Part shown: positions 56,924 through 64,000 of the stretch, in pieces
Layout: every line of letters starts with the position of its first letter
Position numbering within the stretch: the stretch's first letter is position 1
Source: Desulfobotulus pelophilus
Lineage (GTDB): Bacteria > Desulfobacterota > Desulfobacteria > Desulfobacterales > ASO4-4
Direction of reading: 5' to 3'
DNA length: 64,000 bases
NCBI RefSeq assembly: GCF_026155325.1
Contig: NZ_JAPFPW010000001.1
Location: 62,001-126,000, forward strand
Notes under the pieces: generated by a model
What the model was told of the DNA's origin: nothing
The model's database searches: none
What the model saw: only the letters and a program-made list of their open reading frames with translations
Translations under genes and position numbers: made by a program

Positions 56924-58159
56924 TCAGCTTAATATGTTTTCTTCGGGCTTATCAAGACCGAAGCAGGTATGAAGAGCGCGGACGGCCAGTTCCGTATACT
57001 TTTCTTCGATGATGCAGGATATGCGGATTTCCGAAGTACTGATCATGAGCATGTTGATATTTTCCTCGCACATGACCGCAAACATTCTGGATGCCACACC
57101 GGAATGATTTTTCATCCCTACACCGATAACCGAAACCTTGGCAATATTGGGATCTGCCACCACTTCTTCCGCTCCGATTTCTTCGGCTACTTTTTTACTG
57201 ATATCCAGTGCTTCCCGTATGTCGGTTTTGGGAACGGTAAAGGTGAAGTCCGTAATGTTGCCGGAACGGGTATTCTGGATGATCATATCCACAAGGATGC
57301 CGGCTTCGGCAATGGGGTTGAGAATTCTGAAGGCAATACCCGGACGGTCCGGAACTCCCTTAAGGGTAATTCTGGCTTCATTCTTATTGTAGGTAACGCC
57401 GGAAACCACCAGGCGTTCCATATCCGCATCTTCCTGCATTACCATGGTCCCTTCCTCCTCTTTGAAGGATGATCTGACGTGTACGGGCACGTTGTATTTT
57501 TTGGCAAACTCCACAGAGCGGATTTGCAGCACTTTGGCCCCCAGGCTGGCCATTTCCAGCATTTCATCGTAACTGACTCTGGAAAGCTTGCGGGCTTTTT
57601 TGCATATATTGGGATCCGTTGTGTATACTCCATCAACATCGGTATAAATTTCACAGGTTTCTGCTTTGAGGGCTGCGGCTATGGCCACGGCCGATGTGTC
57701 GGAACCACCACGACCCAGTGTGGTGATATTGCCATGGATATCCGCTCCCTGAAAGCCAGCCACAATAACAATCTGGCCGTCTTCCAACAGGGTCCGGATG
57801 CGGGATGCACCGATATTGAGAATACGGGCAGCCCCGCAGGAACAGTCTGTAATGACTTCCGCCTGAAATCCCAGAAGGGATGTGGCCCTGTATCCCATGG
57901 ATGTAAGAATCATGGCCAGCAGAGCCACGGTGGTTTGTTCTCCCGTTGCCAGAAGAACATCCAACTCTCTTTTATCGGGTCGGTCACAGGCTTCCTGGGC
58001 CATGGCGATGAGTCTGTCTGTGGTTCCGGACATGGCGGAAAGAACGACCACCACGTTGTTACCGGCTTCATAGGTTTTGGCAACCCTGCGGGCAACATTC
58101 CGGAGCCGGTCTATGCTACCCACCGAGGTCCCCCCGTACTTCTGTACGATCAGTCCCAT
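56924..58159 (-). CDS. lysC: Aspartate kinase with C-terminal ACT domains
   Basis: The 411-residue enzyme phosphorylates aspartate at the entry to lysine, threonine and methionine synthesis. The kinase domain starts IVQKYGGTSVGSIDRL and has GRGGSDTSAVAIAAAL and the substrate segment TDVDGVYTTDP. Two ACT domains (about 265-411) give feedback control, and the length matches the lysine/threonine-sensitive monofunctional class. An ATG within the coding region could make the separate ACT-only subunit known in other bacteria, which is not testable here. Confidence 0.95.
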   Translation of the reverse strand: MGLIVQKYGGTSVGSIDRLRNVARRVAKTYEAGNNVVVVLSAMSGTTDRLIAMAQEACDRPDKRELDVLLATGEQTTVALLAMILTSMGYRATSLLGFQAEVITDCSCGAARILNIGASRIRTLLEDGQIVIVAGFQGADIHGNITTLGRGGSDTSAVAIAAALKAETCEIYTDVDGVYTTDPNICKKARKLSRVSYDEMLEMASLGAKVLQIRSVEFAKKYNVPVHVRSSFKEEEGTMVMQEDADMERLVVSGVTYNKNEARITLKGVPDRPGIAFRILNPIAEAGILVDMIIQNTRSGNITDFTFTVPKTDIREALDISKKVAEEIGAEEVVADPNIAKVSVIGVGMKNHSGVASRMFAVMCEENINMLMISTSEIRISCIIEEKYTELAVRALHTCFGLDKPEENILS

Positions 58160-58248
58160 GACTGCGTTCCTCCTTCGAGGCTTGAAAAATATCGTTGTAG
58201 ATGGATGCGCCGGGCTGAGGTCCGCTGCCGGTGCTTTTGTCCGAACCT

Positions 58249-58289
58249 AAAAAAAGCCTTTTCCTTCGGTTGCGTCAGGAGAGGCTTTT
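58249..58289 (-). terminator. Terminator after tsaE
   Basis: On the minus strand AAAAGCCT (58289-58282) pairs with AGGCTTTT, which runs on into further T (to 58249). It follows the tsaE stop by about 24 bases and closes the phoH-to-tsaE operon before lysC. The loop is long, with partial extra pairing. Confidence 0.6.
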
Positions 58290-58312
58290 CTGAACGTATC
58301 TTTACATCGGTT

Positions 58313-58792
58313 TCAGGCCGGACGGCTGACTTGTTGCCAGCTCCTTACCAGATCCTGAAAATGAAGTCCAGAGGCCTGTGCGTGGATCTGTCTCTGGTTT
58401 TCTCCCTGGATGGCAATGTGGATCCGTATGTCAAAGATTTCCGTACTGTCCATGCGTTCTGCCCATTCCACAACGGTGACGGCCGGGGAAGCCATGAGTT
58501 CGGCAAGGCCGATGTCAAAAATTTCATCCGGGTGGGAGAGCCGGTAGAGATCGGCATGGTGAAGGGGCAGGCGGGCCTCATAGGAATGAATAAGGGCATA
58601 GGAGGGGCTGGTGACATAGATATGATCCGGAACACCGAGCCCCCTGGCCAGTCCCTGAACAAAATGGGTTTTTCCTGCGCCGAGATTTCCCGAGAGGGCA
58701 ATGCGGCAGGGGCGCTGAATGAGACTTCCCAGCCTGCAGGCCATGCAAAGGCTTTCTTCTGGGGAGTTGCTGATGAGGGTGAGATTATTCAT
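58313..58792 (-). CDS. tsaE: TsaE, tRNA threonylcarbamoyladenosine biosynthesis ATPase
   Basis: The 159-residue P-loop ATPase works with TsaB and TsaD to make t6A in tRNAs. The P-loop GNLGAGKT is at 35-42, followed by TSPSYALIHSYE, HADLYRL and VVEWAERM, all TsaE-like. The start at 58792 overlaps the nnrD end by eight bases (coupled), as in many genomes with nnrD-tsaE. The longer open frame upstream overlaps nnrD deeply and is rejected. Confidence 0.94.
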   Translation of the reverse strand: MNNLTLISNSPEESLCMACRLGSLIQRPCRIALSGNLGAGKTHFVQGLARGLGVPDHIYVTSPSYALIHSYEARLPLHHADLYRLSHPDEIFDIGLAELMASPAVTVVEWAERMDSTEIFDIRIHIAIQGENQRQIHAQASGLHFQDLVRSWQQVSRPA

Positions 58793-60368
58793 GGCCTGGG
58801 TTTTCCCGGTTGGGTGGTATACAGGTTGTCTGGATGATACGGGGTATGGTGTGGGCCACTTCCGATGGAAGATAGCCAATGGGTCCCTTGTTTTTTGCCA
58901 GGTGATCGCCAGCCAGACCATGGACATAGGCCGCCAGAGGAACCGCCTCGTCTGCAGGCAGGCCCTGAGCCATTAAACCTGCAAGAATACCGCAGAGAAC
59001 ATCTCCGGACCCACCTGTGGCCATGCCGGGATTGCCGCTGGTCACAATGCGGCAGAATCCTTCGGGTGTGGCTGCCACTGTGGATGCTCCCTTGAGAAGG
59101 ATGTGGCAGCCGCTGTCTGTGGCAAGGCAGACGGCGGCTGCAATACGGTCCTGCTGAATGGCTGTTGAAGATGTTTGGCAAAGGCGGGCCATTTCTCCGG
59201 GATGGGGCGTGAGCACGGTGGTATGGGGCCGACGGCAGCATTTTTCCATCAGTTCAGGGTGGAGGGCAAGGAGATTCAGTGCATCGGCATCCAGCACAAG
59301 GGGCAGCGGGCAGTCCAGAAGCCTTTGCAGGATACGGGCAGCCGAGCTGCTGGTTCCCATGCCGGGACCTGCAGCGACCAGAGTCTTTCCTTCAAGAAGA
59401 TCGGCAACACTCTGTAGGGCTGTGTCATCAAATCCTGTCCTGTTGTTACCCCCAACGGTATGGAGCATGACTTCCGGAGGGATGCCGGGCAGAGGAAGGG
59501 ATGCTTCCGGTACCATAAGGCTAAGAAGGCCTGCTCCGGACCGTAAAGCTCCTGTTGCGGCGAGAACGGCAGCACCCCTTGTGTCCGGAGCTCCGGCCAC
59601 CAGAAGAATATGGCCGAAGTTGCCTTTGTGGCTTTCCGGAGAGCGCATCGTAAGGATTTCTTTGGCCCATTCAGGATCGGTGCAGGCAAGATCGGACGGA
59701 ATTTTCCCGTAGATGACCTCCGGAATACCGATATCCACCGTGTGCAGAATACCCCTGTGGCTCCGGCCGGGTTCCAGAAAATGACCGGGTTTGGCAAAGC
59801 CGAATGTGATGGTATGGTCTGACCGGAAGGCTGTTCCCAGCACATGACCCGTGTCCGCATGAATTCCCGATGGGATATCCAGGCTGATCAGGGATTTGCC
59901 GCTCTCCCGGACCGTATCTGTCAGGGTGGCAAAGTGTCCTTTGACATCACGGTCAAGGCCGATACCGAAAAGGGCATCCACAAAAAGGGCTGCCCGTTGG
60001 AGTGCGCCCCTGTGGCCTGCGAGGCGGCTGTCATTGTCAGCCGTGAGAACACAGCCCCCGGCTTTTTCGTAGAGACTGCGGTTGATGAGGCTGTTCTGGG
60101 TGAGTTTTTCCGGAGATCCTGCCAGCAGAACCGAAACCTGTGCTCCCCAGCCGAGAAGATAACGGGCGGTCACCCAGCCATCACCGCCGTTATTGCCGTT
60201 CCCGCAGAGGATGAGGATGGGGGTATCCCGCAAAGGATAGTGCTGCCGGATAATCCGGGCTGCTTCCCGGCCAGCCGTTTCCATGAGTATGCGGCCCGGA
60301 AGCCCGAATTCATCCATGGTGGCCCGGTCCATGGCTGCCATGGTGGAAGCTGTAACAATGCGGGCCAT
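58785..60368 (-). CDS. nnrD: Bifunctional NAD(P)H-hydrate epimerase/dehydratase
   Basis: The 527-residue repair enzyme restores damaged NAD(P)H hydrates. Residues about 1-215 are the YjeF N-terminal epimerase (DRATMDEFGLPGRILMETAG (20 residues), LCGNGNNGGDGWVTARYL). Residues about 230-515 are the ADP-dependent dehydratase (ILLVAGAPDTRGAAVLAATG, TVLTPHPGEMARL, GNPGMATGGSGDVLCGI). It starts two bases after the pdxJ stop and overlaps tsaE. Fusion of both halves is the common bacterial form. Confidence 0.95.
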   Translation of the reverse strand: MARIVTASTMAAMDRATMDEFGLPGRILMETAGREAARIIRQHYPLRDTPILILCGNGNNGGDGWVTARYLLGWGAQVSVLLAGSPEKLTQNSLINRSLYEKAGGCVLTADNDSRLAGHRGALQRAALFVDALFGIGLDRDVKGHFATLTDTVRESGKSLISLDIPSGIHADTGHVLGTAFRSDHTITFGFAKPGHFLEPGRSHRGILHTVDIGIPEVIYGKIPSDLACTDPEWAKEILTMRSPESHKGNFGHILLVAGAPDTRGAAVLAATGALRSGAGLLSLMVPEASLPLPGIPPEVMLHTVGGNNRTGFDDTALQSVADLLEGKTLVAAGPGMGTSSSAARILQRLLDCPLPLVLDADALNLLALHPELMEKCCRRPHTTVLTPHPGEMARLCQTSSTAIQQDRIAAAVCLATDSGCHILLKGASTVAATPEGFCRIVTSGNPGMATGGSGDVLCGILAGLMAQGLPADEAVPLAAYVHGLAGDHLAKNKGPIGYLPSEVAHTIPRIIQTTCIPPNRENPGHE

Positions 60369-60370
60369 GC

Positions 60371-61090
60371 TCAGAGGTTCCTTATCAGCTCAGCCATGCG
60401 GCGCACGGCGTTTTCCATGCCCACAAGGGCTGCATGGGAAACAATGCTGTGACCGATACTGAATTCATCAATATCCTTAACACCTTTAAATGACTGAATG
60501 GTGCGGTAGCAGATTCCGTGACCTGCGTTAACGCCAAGGCCTATTTCTTTTCCCCTGCGGGCCGATCGGAGGATGGCGGTGAAGGCTTCTTCTTTTTCCA
60601 GAGAGTCGGTGGCGTCACAGAAGGTCCCTGTATGCAGTTCTACGGAGTCGGCACCGGCTGCATGGGCTGCCTCAATCTGGGAGATGGACGGGTCCACAAA
60701 AAGGCAGGCTGGGATCCCGGCACTTCGCAGGGTTTCAATGGCGTTGGTGACAGCTGCCTGCTGGCCGAGAACATCGAGACCGCCTTCCGTTGTCACCTCC
60801 TGTCTGCGCTCGGGGACGAAAGTTACCAGATCGGGGAGCACTTCCAGGGCAAACTCCAGCATCTCCGAGGTGGCAGCCATTTCCAGAATCAGGCGGGTCT
60901 GTACCGTATCTCTGAGGATGCGCACATCCCTTTCCTTGATATGGCGCCGATCTTCCCGCAGATGCACCACAATGGCATCGGCGCCGGCCAGTTCGGCAAT
61001 GACAGCAGCGGCAACGGGGTCGGGATAATTGGTTTTTCGTGCTTCCCTGATGGTTGCAATGTGGTCCACGTTCACGGCAAGTTTGGGCAT
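60371..61090 (-). CDS. pdxJ: Pyridoxine 5'-phosphate synthase
   Basis: The 239-residue TIM-barrel enzyme closes the pyridoxine ring from 3-amino-acetone phosphate and deoxyxylulose 5-phosphate. It starts at the ATG at 61090 (GGAGG upstream): MPKLAVNVDHIATIREARKT. The open frame before it lacks conserved sequence. The motifs VHLREDRRHIKERDVR, then GADSVELHTG and VNAGHGICY are diagnostic. It sits between ybeY and nnrD. Confidence 0.96.
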   Translation of the reverse strand: MPKLAVNVDHIATIREARKTNYPDPVAAAVIAELAGADAIVVHLREDRRHIKERDVRILRDTVQTRLILEMAATSEMLEFALEVLPDLVTFVPERRQEVTTEGGLDVLGQQAAVTNAIETLRSAGIPACLFVDPSISQIEAAHAAGADSVELHTGTFCDATDSLEKEEAFTAILRSARRGKEIGLGVNAGHGICYRTIQSFKGVKDIDEFSIGHSIVSHAALVGMENAVRRMAELIRNL

Positions 61091-61109
61091 GAAAACCTCC
61101 TTCTCAGGC

Positions 61110-61577
61110 TCAGGGAGCAAGCCAGCCTGCAAGATCGTTGTTGTTTTCAAGCATACGGACAAGTTCCGTGCTTTTGGATTCCATGGCTGCTTCTGATTCG
61201 GGGCCTTGTTCGTGGTCATAGCCCATGAGGTGGAGAATGCCATGTACAAGAAGTTGGGTAAGGCGGATCATGGGGTCCATTTCCCATTCAAGGGCTTCCC
61301 TCATGGCTGTCTCCGTTGAAATGACCACGTCTCCCAGCAGATCGGGATTGATATGGCTGAAATCTCCGTCATGCATGGCAAAGGACAGCACATTGGTGGG
61401 TTTGTCCTGGTGACGGTATTCCATGTTGATTTCCCGCATGGCGGCATCGTCCACAAAAAGGAGTGATAGCTCGGCATCAGGACATCCCAAGGCGTTTAAG
61501 ATGCGCGTCGCTTTTTGGATCACTTCCTTTTCCTTGAGGGGCATCAGATTCTGGGAGTTGTCGATCTGTATGGACAT
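61110..61577 (-). CDS. ybeY: YbeY endoribonuclease
   Basis: The 155-residue metal-dependent RNase acts in 16S rRNA 3' maturation and ribosome quality control. The zinc motif HGILHLMGYDH is near residue 115, preceded by EYRHQDKPTNVLSFA and LLGDVVIS. The start at 61577 follows GGAGG by about 13 bases; in-frame starts at 61616 (ATG) and 61622 (TTG) would lengthen it by 13-15 residues. From 61577 the gene overlaps the end of the HD-protein gene by 101 bases in another frame. Confidence 0.94.
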   Translation of the reverse strand: MSIQIDNSQNLMPLKEKEVIQKATRILNALGCPDAELSLLFVDDAAMREINMEYRHQDKPTNVLSFAMHDGDFSHINPDLLGDVVISTETAMREALEWEMDPMIRLTQLLVHGILHLMGYDHEQGPESEAAMESKSTELVRMLENNNDLAGWLAP

Positions 61578-63867
61578 TTTTTTTCTTTGTTCCTCCGGGA
61601 GCAGCGCTTTCCGCATATTCAATGCGATGGTGGTAGATTCCTGTGAGAATTTTATTGAAACTGCGGGCTATTCTGTGAAGGTCTTTCAGTGTGATATCGC
61701 ATTCATCCAGCTGGGAGTCGGAAAAGATGCTGTTAATCATTTTTTGTACCAGTCCCTGAATCCTTGCTGATGTGGGGTTTTCCAGAGTGCGGGAGGCTGC
61801 TTCCACAACATCAGCCATCATGACAATGGCGGCTTCCCGCGTCTGGGGTCTTGGACCAGGGTACCGGTAATCGTCGGCATTGACAGGATCTGCTTCTCCC
61901 TTGAGCATATTTGCCTTTTCATAGAAGAAACGGATAAGGCTGCGGCCATGGTGCTGGGCAATGATATCGGTAATGGCTTCTCCCAGTTTATGTTGTCTGG
62001 CCATACTGACCCCATCCCGTACATGGGTGATAAGGATAAGAGCCGACATGGAAGGAGCCAGTTTGTCATGACTGTTTTTACCGCCACCTTGATTTTCTAT
62101 AAAGTAGAGAGGTTTGGATAGCTTGCCGATGTCATGGTAATAGCCGCCCACACGGGCCAGGAGCGAGTGAGCACCAATTTCAGATGCGGCTGCTTCTGCC
62201 AGCGTGCCTACAATCATGGCGTGGTTATAGGTCCCGGGAGCCTCCAGCATGAGACGCCGGAGCAGGGGTTGTTCGGGATTGGCCAGCTCCAGCAGTTTAA
62301 TGTCTGTTGTGTAATCAAAGATAATTTCAAGAAGCGGGACGAGTCCAGCTGTAAGAATACCCGAGAGCATGCCACCCGTAAAGGCCAGGATAAGCATCCA
62401 GAAGAAGAGGGACAAGGAAATATTTTCCATCTGCAGCAAAAGGGCAAGGGCGAGAAAGATATGGAAAAGCCCCAGTTTCCATCCTGCCTTCACAAAAACT
62501 TTCCGTTCCTTGCAGTCCTGCATCCAGTATGCGCCCATGGCCCCGCTCAGGATAAAGAAAAGAGCCAGCGCAAGGTCCGCTTTCAGCACAATGGCTGTCA
62601 GGCTGCCCATGACCAGTGCAAAGGGCAGTGCCTGGGTCATGGTAAAAAAGAGACAGATAAGCATGGCGGCTCCGGCTACAGGCAGAACGATGAGCAGGGG
62701 CGTGGGAGAAGTAAAGCTGGCTGCTTCGCTGACCATGGGCAGGGTGAGAACCTGAAAGCCCTTAGCCATGGCAAGTACAGAAAGGAGCACTGTGGTTAGC
62801 AGAAACATGTTTTTGTTAGGATTGCGGCTCTGGGATAGGGGACGACGGAAGCATAGGCAGTAAGCCGTAAGAAGAATGAGGAGTGAAAGAAATACGTTTC
62901 CTGCATTGCTTCGGAAGATGTCCTGAGTGCGGATCTGAGAGGCTAGTGCGTCAAGTTTTATTTTGTGCACTGGCGTTACTCGTTCACCTTCCCGGAGAAG
63001 CATTTCTCCAGCCTTAATCTGGTACAGAACCGGTTTTACCGTGCTGGTAGCCTCTCTGGTTCTTTTCTGGGTCTCACTGCGGTTAAGGGTGATATTGGGC
63101 CGTATGAGACGTTGGCTGAGATCCACAATGAGATTGATCTGGTTGTAATGCATGCCCCGCAGCAGGGGTTCTCCCACAATGCGCACCATGGTTCGGGCCT
63201 GATCCGGTCCATAAAAGCGGCGGAGATTGGTTTCGGTGGTTTCTTTATCGCTTTCAAGGGTACGAAGGGTGACCCCTCTGTCCTGTTCATCCAGAAGAAC
63301 GGTTTTGTTGGCTACCACACCGTTTTCATAAATTGCCCGCAGGATTTCCGTTATTTTGTCTTCGATGTTTTGAGAAAAGGCTTCTCTTTCCAAAAGCCGA
63401 AAAGCGCCTTCGCTGACGGGGATTCCGAGGAGATTTTCGAAGCGTGGTTTGGCTGTCCATACCTTTTGGGAACGCAGAGCATCCATGGAAAGAGGTGCGG
63501 TTTCTCCGGAGGGCAGGGGGACGGGTTCTTCCAGAAGCTGGCGCATTTCATGGAACCCTGCTTGAACATTGGCAATGACCTTGGGTCCCAGGCCTTCATC
63601 CAGATCATAGACTACGCGTACAGAGGCAGCGGCAAGCTGTCGGCTGGTTTCCGTGGCCTCACTGTTTTCAATGATAAAATTCCTGGGAGCCTTGATATTA
63701 CGGGGAGCCACATCACCAACGTCCAGGTGGTACTGGAGGGATGGCATATCGGGGACCATGAAAAGGGAAAGGGATACAAGTATGATGCAAAGCAGGCCCA
63801 GTCGGATACCCGTGTGGGTGACGAGGAAACGGGTTATGGCTTTTTTCTGATGGGAGAAGTTTCTCAT
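61477..63867 (-). CDS. PgpH-type 7TM-HD phosphohydrolase
   Basis: The 796-residue membrane protein has one N-terminal helix (about 21-38), a large extracytoplasmic domain (about 45-315), about seven membrane helices (320-520) and a cytoplasmic HD domain ([29 protein letters not shown]). In Gram-positive bacteria this family (PgpH/YqfF) degrades cyclic di-AMP; the substrate in Desulfobacterota is not established. The last 34 residues, lysine/proline-rich, are encoded over the ybeY start. Its ATG overlaps the phoH stop. Confidence 0.92.
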   Translation of the reverse strand: MRNFSHQKKAITRFLVTHTGIRLGLLCIILVSLSLFMVPDMPSLQYHLDVGDVAPRNIKAPRNFIIENSEATETSRQLAAASVRVVYDLDEGLGPKVIANVQAGFHEMRQLLEEPVPLPSGETAPLSMDALRSQKVWTAKPRFENLLGIPVSEGAFRLLEREAFSQNIEDKITEILRAIYENGVVANKTVLLDEQDRGVTLRTLESDKETTETNLRRFYGPDQARTMVRIVGEPLLRGMHYNQINLIVDLSQRLIRPNITLNRSETQKRTREATSTVKPVLYQIKAGEMLLREGERVTPVHKIKLDALASQIRTQDIFRSNAGNVFLSLLILLTAYCLCFRRPLSQSRNPNKNMFLLTTVLLSVLAMAKGFQVLTLPMVSEAASFTSPTPLLIVLPVAGAAMLICLFFTMTQALPFALVMGSLTAIVLKADLALALFFILSGAMGAYWMQDCKERKVFVKAGWKLGLFHIFLALALLLQMENISLSLFFWMLILAFTGGMLSGILTAGLVPLLEIIFDYTTDIKLLELANPEQPLLRRLMLEAPGTYNHAMIVGTLAEAAASEIGAHSLLARVGGYYHDIGKLSKPLYFIENQGGGKNSHDKLAPSMSALILITHVRDGVSMARQHKLGEAITDIIAQHHGRSLIRFFYEKANMLKGEADPVNADDYRYPGPRPQTREAAIVMMADVVEAASRTLENPTSARIQGLVQKMINSIFSDSQLDECDITLKDLHRIARSFNKILTGIYHHRIEYAESAAPGGTKKKNVHTDRQLPESDAPQGKGSDPKSDAHLKRLGMS

Positions 63868-64000
63868 GATTGTTCCGGAGGGAGAGTCTCCGTACCGGTC
63901 TCCTTTGCCTGAAGTTTTTCATAGGCATCGATGATGCGCCGGACAATATGATGACGAACCACATCTTTTTGATGGAAAAAGGTAAAGGCTATGCCTTCCG
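63864..64000 (-). CDS. PhoH/YbeZ-family ATPase, C-terminal end only
   Basis: The last 44 codons of a gene entering from the right edge read [20 protein letters not shown] and then IIDAYEKLQ before a short tail. This matches the conserved C-terminus of PhoH-like ATPases, and phoH-pgpH-ybeY is a common order. Its TGA overlaps the next ATG (ATGA), so the two genes are coupled. The ATPase motifs are outside the window. Confidence 0.82.
   Translation of the reverse strand, partial: EGIAFTFFHQKDVVRHHIVRRIIDAYEKLQAKETGTETLPPEQS

Noticed and set aside
58160-58248. Lysine riboswitch ahead of lysC
   Set aside because: The spacer is under 100 bases and lacks the large multi-helix fold needed.

Overview
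The window is a stretch of chromosome from a Gram-negative bacterium of roughly even base composition. It most resembles a sulfate-reducer-type deltaproteobacterium (Desulfobacterota). That placement is an inference from gene content and neighbourhoods: a phoH / HD-hydrolase / ybeY string, selA, a fused cobA-hemD, a CheA with a C-terminal receiver domain, and a HEAT-repeat protein inside a che operon. No rRNA, phage, insertion sequence, CRISPR array or other clear mobile DNA is visible. Almost everything is core genome.

Left part (1-10557), all on the minus strand. A U32 peptidase-family gene is translationally coupled to a small unknown protein, followed by cheA-cheW-cheB-cheR and a HEAT-repeat protein cut by the left edge. 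Upstream are a tRNA-Arg(CCU) gene with its own promoter and a LysM-bearing MltD-type lytic transglycosylase.

Middle part (11027-40203), all on the plus strand. This is one long information-processing superlocus: tRNA-Thr/Tyr/Gly/Thr, tuf, rpmG, tRNA-Trp, secE, nusG, rplKAJL, rpoBC, rpsL, rpsG, then the S10, spc and alpha operons from rpsJ to rplQ. Between rpsG and rpsJ the usual fusA (and second tuf) is missing. Between secY and infA the adk and map genes found in many bacteria are missing. Five genes (rpoC, rpsC, rpsE, rpsM, rpsD) start with TTG, and rpmG and rpsN start with GTG. An L10-type leader precedes rplJ and a strong hairpin lies between rplL and rpoB.

Next (40314-47187) comes a complete phosphate-starvation locus: pstS, a terminator-like hairpin, pstCAB, phoU, phoB and phoR. 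It links the high-affinity phosphate transporter to its two-component regulator. An unknown 202-residue protein, a biotin synthase homologue and a small DUF2892-type membrane protein follow, ending at a bidirectional terminator.

Right part (49677-64000), mostly minus strand. It holds a zinc-ribbon protein and cobA-hemD (siroheme/tetrapyrrole branch), then selA coupled to a TPR protein, a CheD-HDOD fusion, pyrF (plus strand) and lysC. A tightly packed housekeeping operon follows: phoH, 7TM-HD phosphohydrolase, ybeY, pdxJ, nnrD, tsaE. The ybeY reading frame overlaps the end of the HD-protein gene by about 100 bases.

I found no convincing undescribed multi-gene system. The most unusual items are the CheD-HDOD fusion, the HEAT protein and coupled 66-residue protein of the che operon, the TTG-start cluster, the long pgpH/ybeY overlap, and orphan structured elements near mltD and pstS.
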